This document shows, piece by piece, positions 22,091-22,168 of a DNA stretch of 22,168 nt (within the stretch, counting starts at the first letter, position 1; each line of letters opens with the position of its first letter). Under the pieces are notes generated by a model that saw nothing but the letters and a program-made list of their open reading frames with translations, was not told the origin of the DNA and did no database searches. Source of the stretch: CAZNQW01 sp964575225 (lineage in GTDB: Bacteria > Chloroflexota > Anaerolineae > JAAYZQ01); contig CAZNQW010000037.1 of assembly GCA_964575225.1 (NCBI GenBank), positions 1-22,168 on the forward strand. The letters are read 5' to 3'. The position numbers and the translations under genes were made by a program.

Positions 22091-22118
22091 ATTATACCAC
22101 GAATGGGGCGCTCGCCAA
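22091..22118 (-). promoter_or_regulatory. Predicted sigma70-type promoter of the ABC exporter operon
   Basis: On the minus strand a perfect -10 TATAAT (22091-22096) is preceded by a 16-base spacer and a moderate -35 TTGGCG (22113-22118, 4 of 6). The leader to the ATPase ATG would be about 60 bases. Nothing else is recognisable between 22025 and the window end. Confidence 0.6.
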
Positions 22119-22168
22119 GTTGGTCGGCGGGATTGACGGGCGATTGGTCGCTGCTGGAGCGGCCCTAG

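Overview
The window looks like a chromosomal segment of a GC-rich bacterium, most plausibly a Chloroflexota (Anaerolineae-like) genome. That assignment is inference. It rests on overall gene style: a DUF2905-queA pair, an 871-residue DHH-CBS-nucleotidyltransferase fusion, a LysM lipoprotein with Thr/Pro-rich linkers, and split methylmalonyl-CoA mutases. There is no rRNA or other marker to settle it. No tRNA, rRNA, CRISPR array, prophage or intact transposase gene was seen.

Layout. Positions 1-1343 carry DUF2905 and queA on the plus strand. Everything from 1370 to 22024 reads on the minus strand, so it is described from high to low coordinates. (1) 22024-20244: a two-gene ABC exporter (ATPase and ABC-2 permease) behind a consensus promoter. 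(2) 20061-20214: a short hairpin-rich MITE-like element. (3) 19982-9549: a large propionyl/methylmalonyl-CoA module starting at a strong sigma70-type promoter. In order it encodes a carboxyltransferase 12S-type subunit, a cupin, a 5S-type carboxyltransferase, a biotin carrier, a methylmalonyl-CoA mutase large subunit, a winged-helix regulator, methylmalonyl-CoA epimerase, a cobalamin adenosyltransferase, a second mutase large subunit, a B12-binding subunit and the MeaB chaperone GTPase. A modest hairpin terminator overlaps the meaB stop. (4) 9436-7119: a LysM lipoprotein with its own promoter, a PlsC-type acyltransferase and a small membrane protein with a very acidic tail. (5) 6917-7103: a second copy of the MITE-like element. 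(6) 6776-1370: the DHH-CBS-tRNA nucleotidyltransferase fusion, a small P-loop kinase, a YbaK-type deacylase and an ABC1/UbiB-family kinase.

How the genes work together. The central cluster holds the 12S, 5S and 1.3S subunits of a biotin-dependent carboxyltransferase, but no biotin carboxylase and no membrane decarboxylase subunit. That is the composition of methylmalonyl-CoA:pyruvate transcarboxylase. With epimerase, mutase, adenosyltransferase and MeaB it would interconvert propionyl-CoA and succinyl-CoA while moving a carboxyl group between methylmalonyl-CoA and pyruvate/oxaloacetate, as in the Wood-Werkman cycle. Two mutase large subunits share one visible B12-binding subunit. One of them has Phe where methylmalonyl-CoA mutases have a substrate-binding Tyr, so it may act on a different acyl-CoA.

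The least expected structure is the pair of short elements. They have near-identical ends, two different GC-rich hairpins each and flanking direct repeats, and each sits between a gene's 3' end and the promoter of the next gene.
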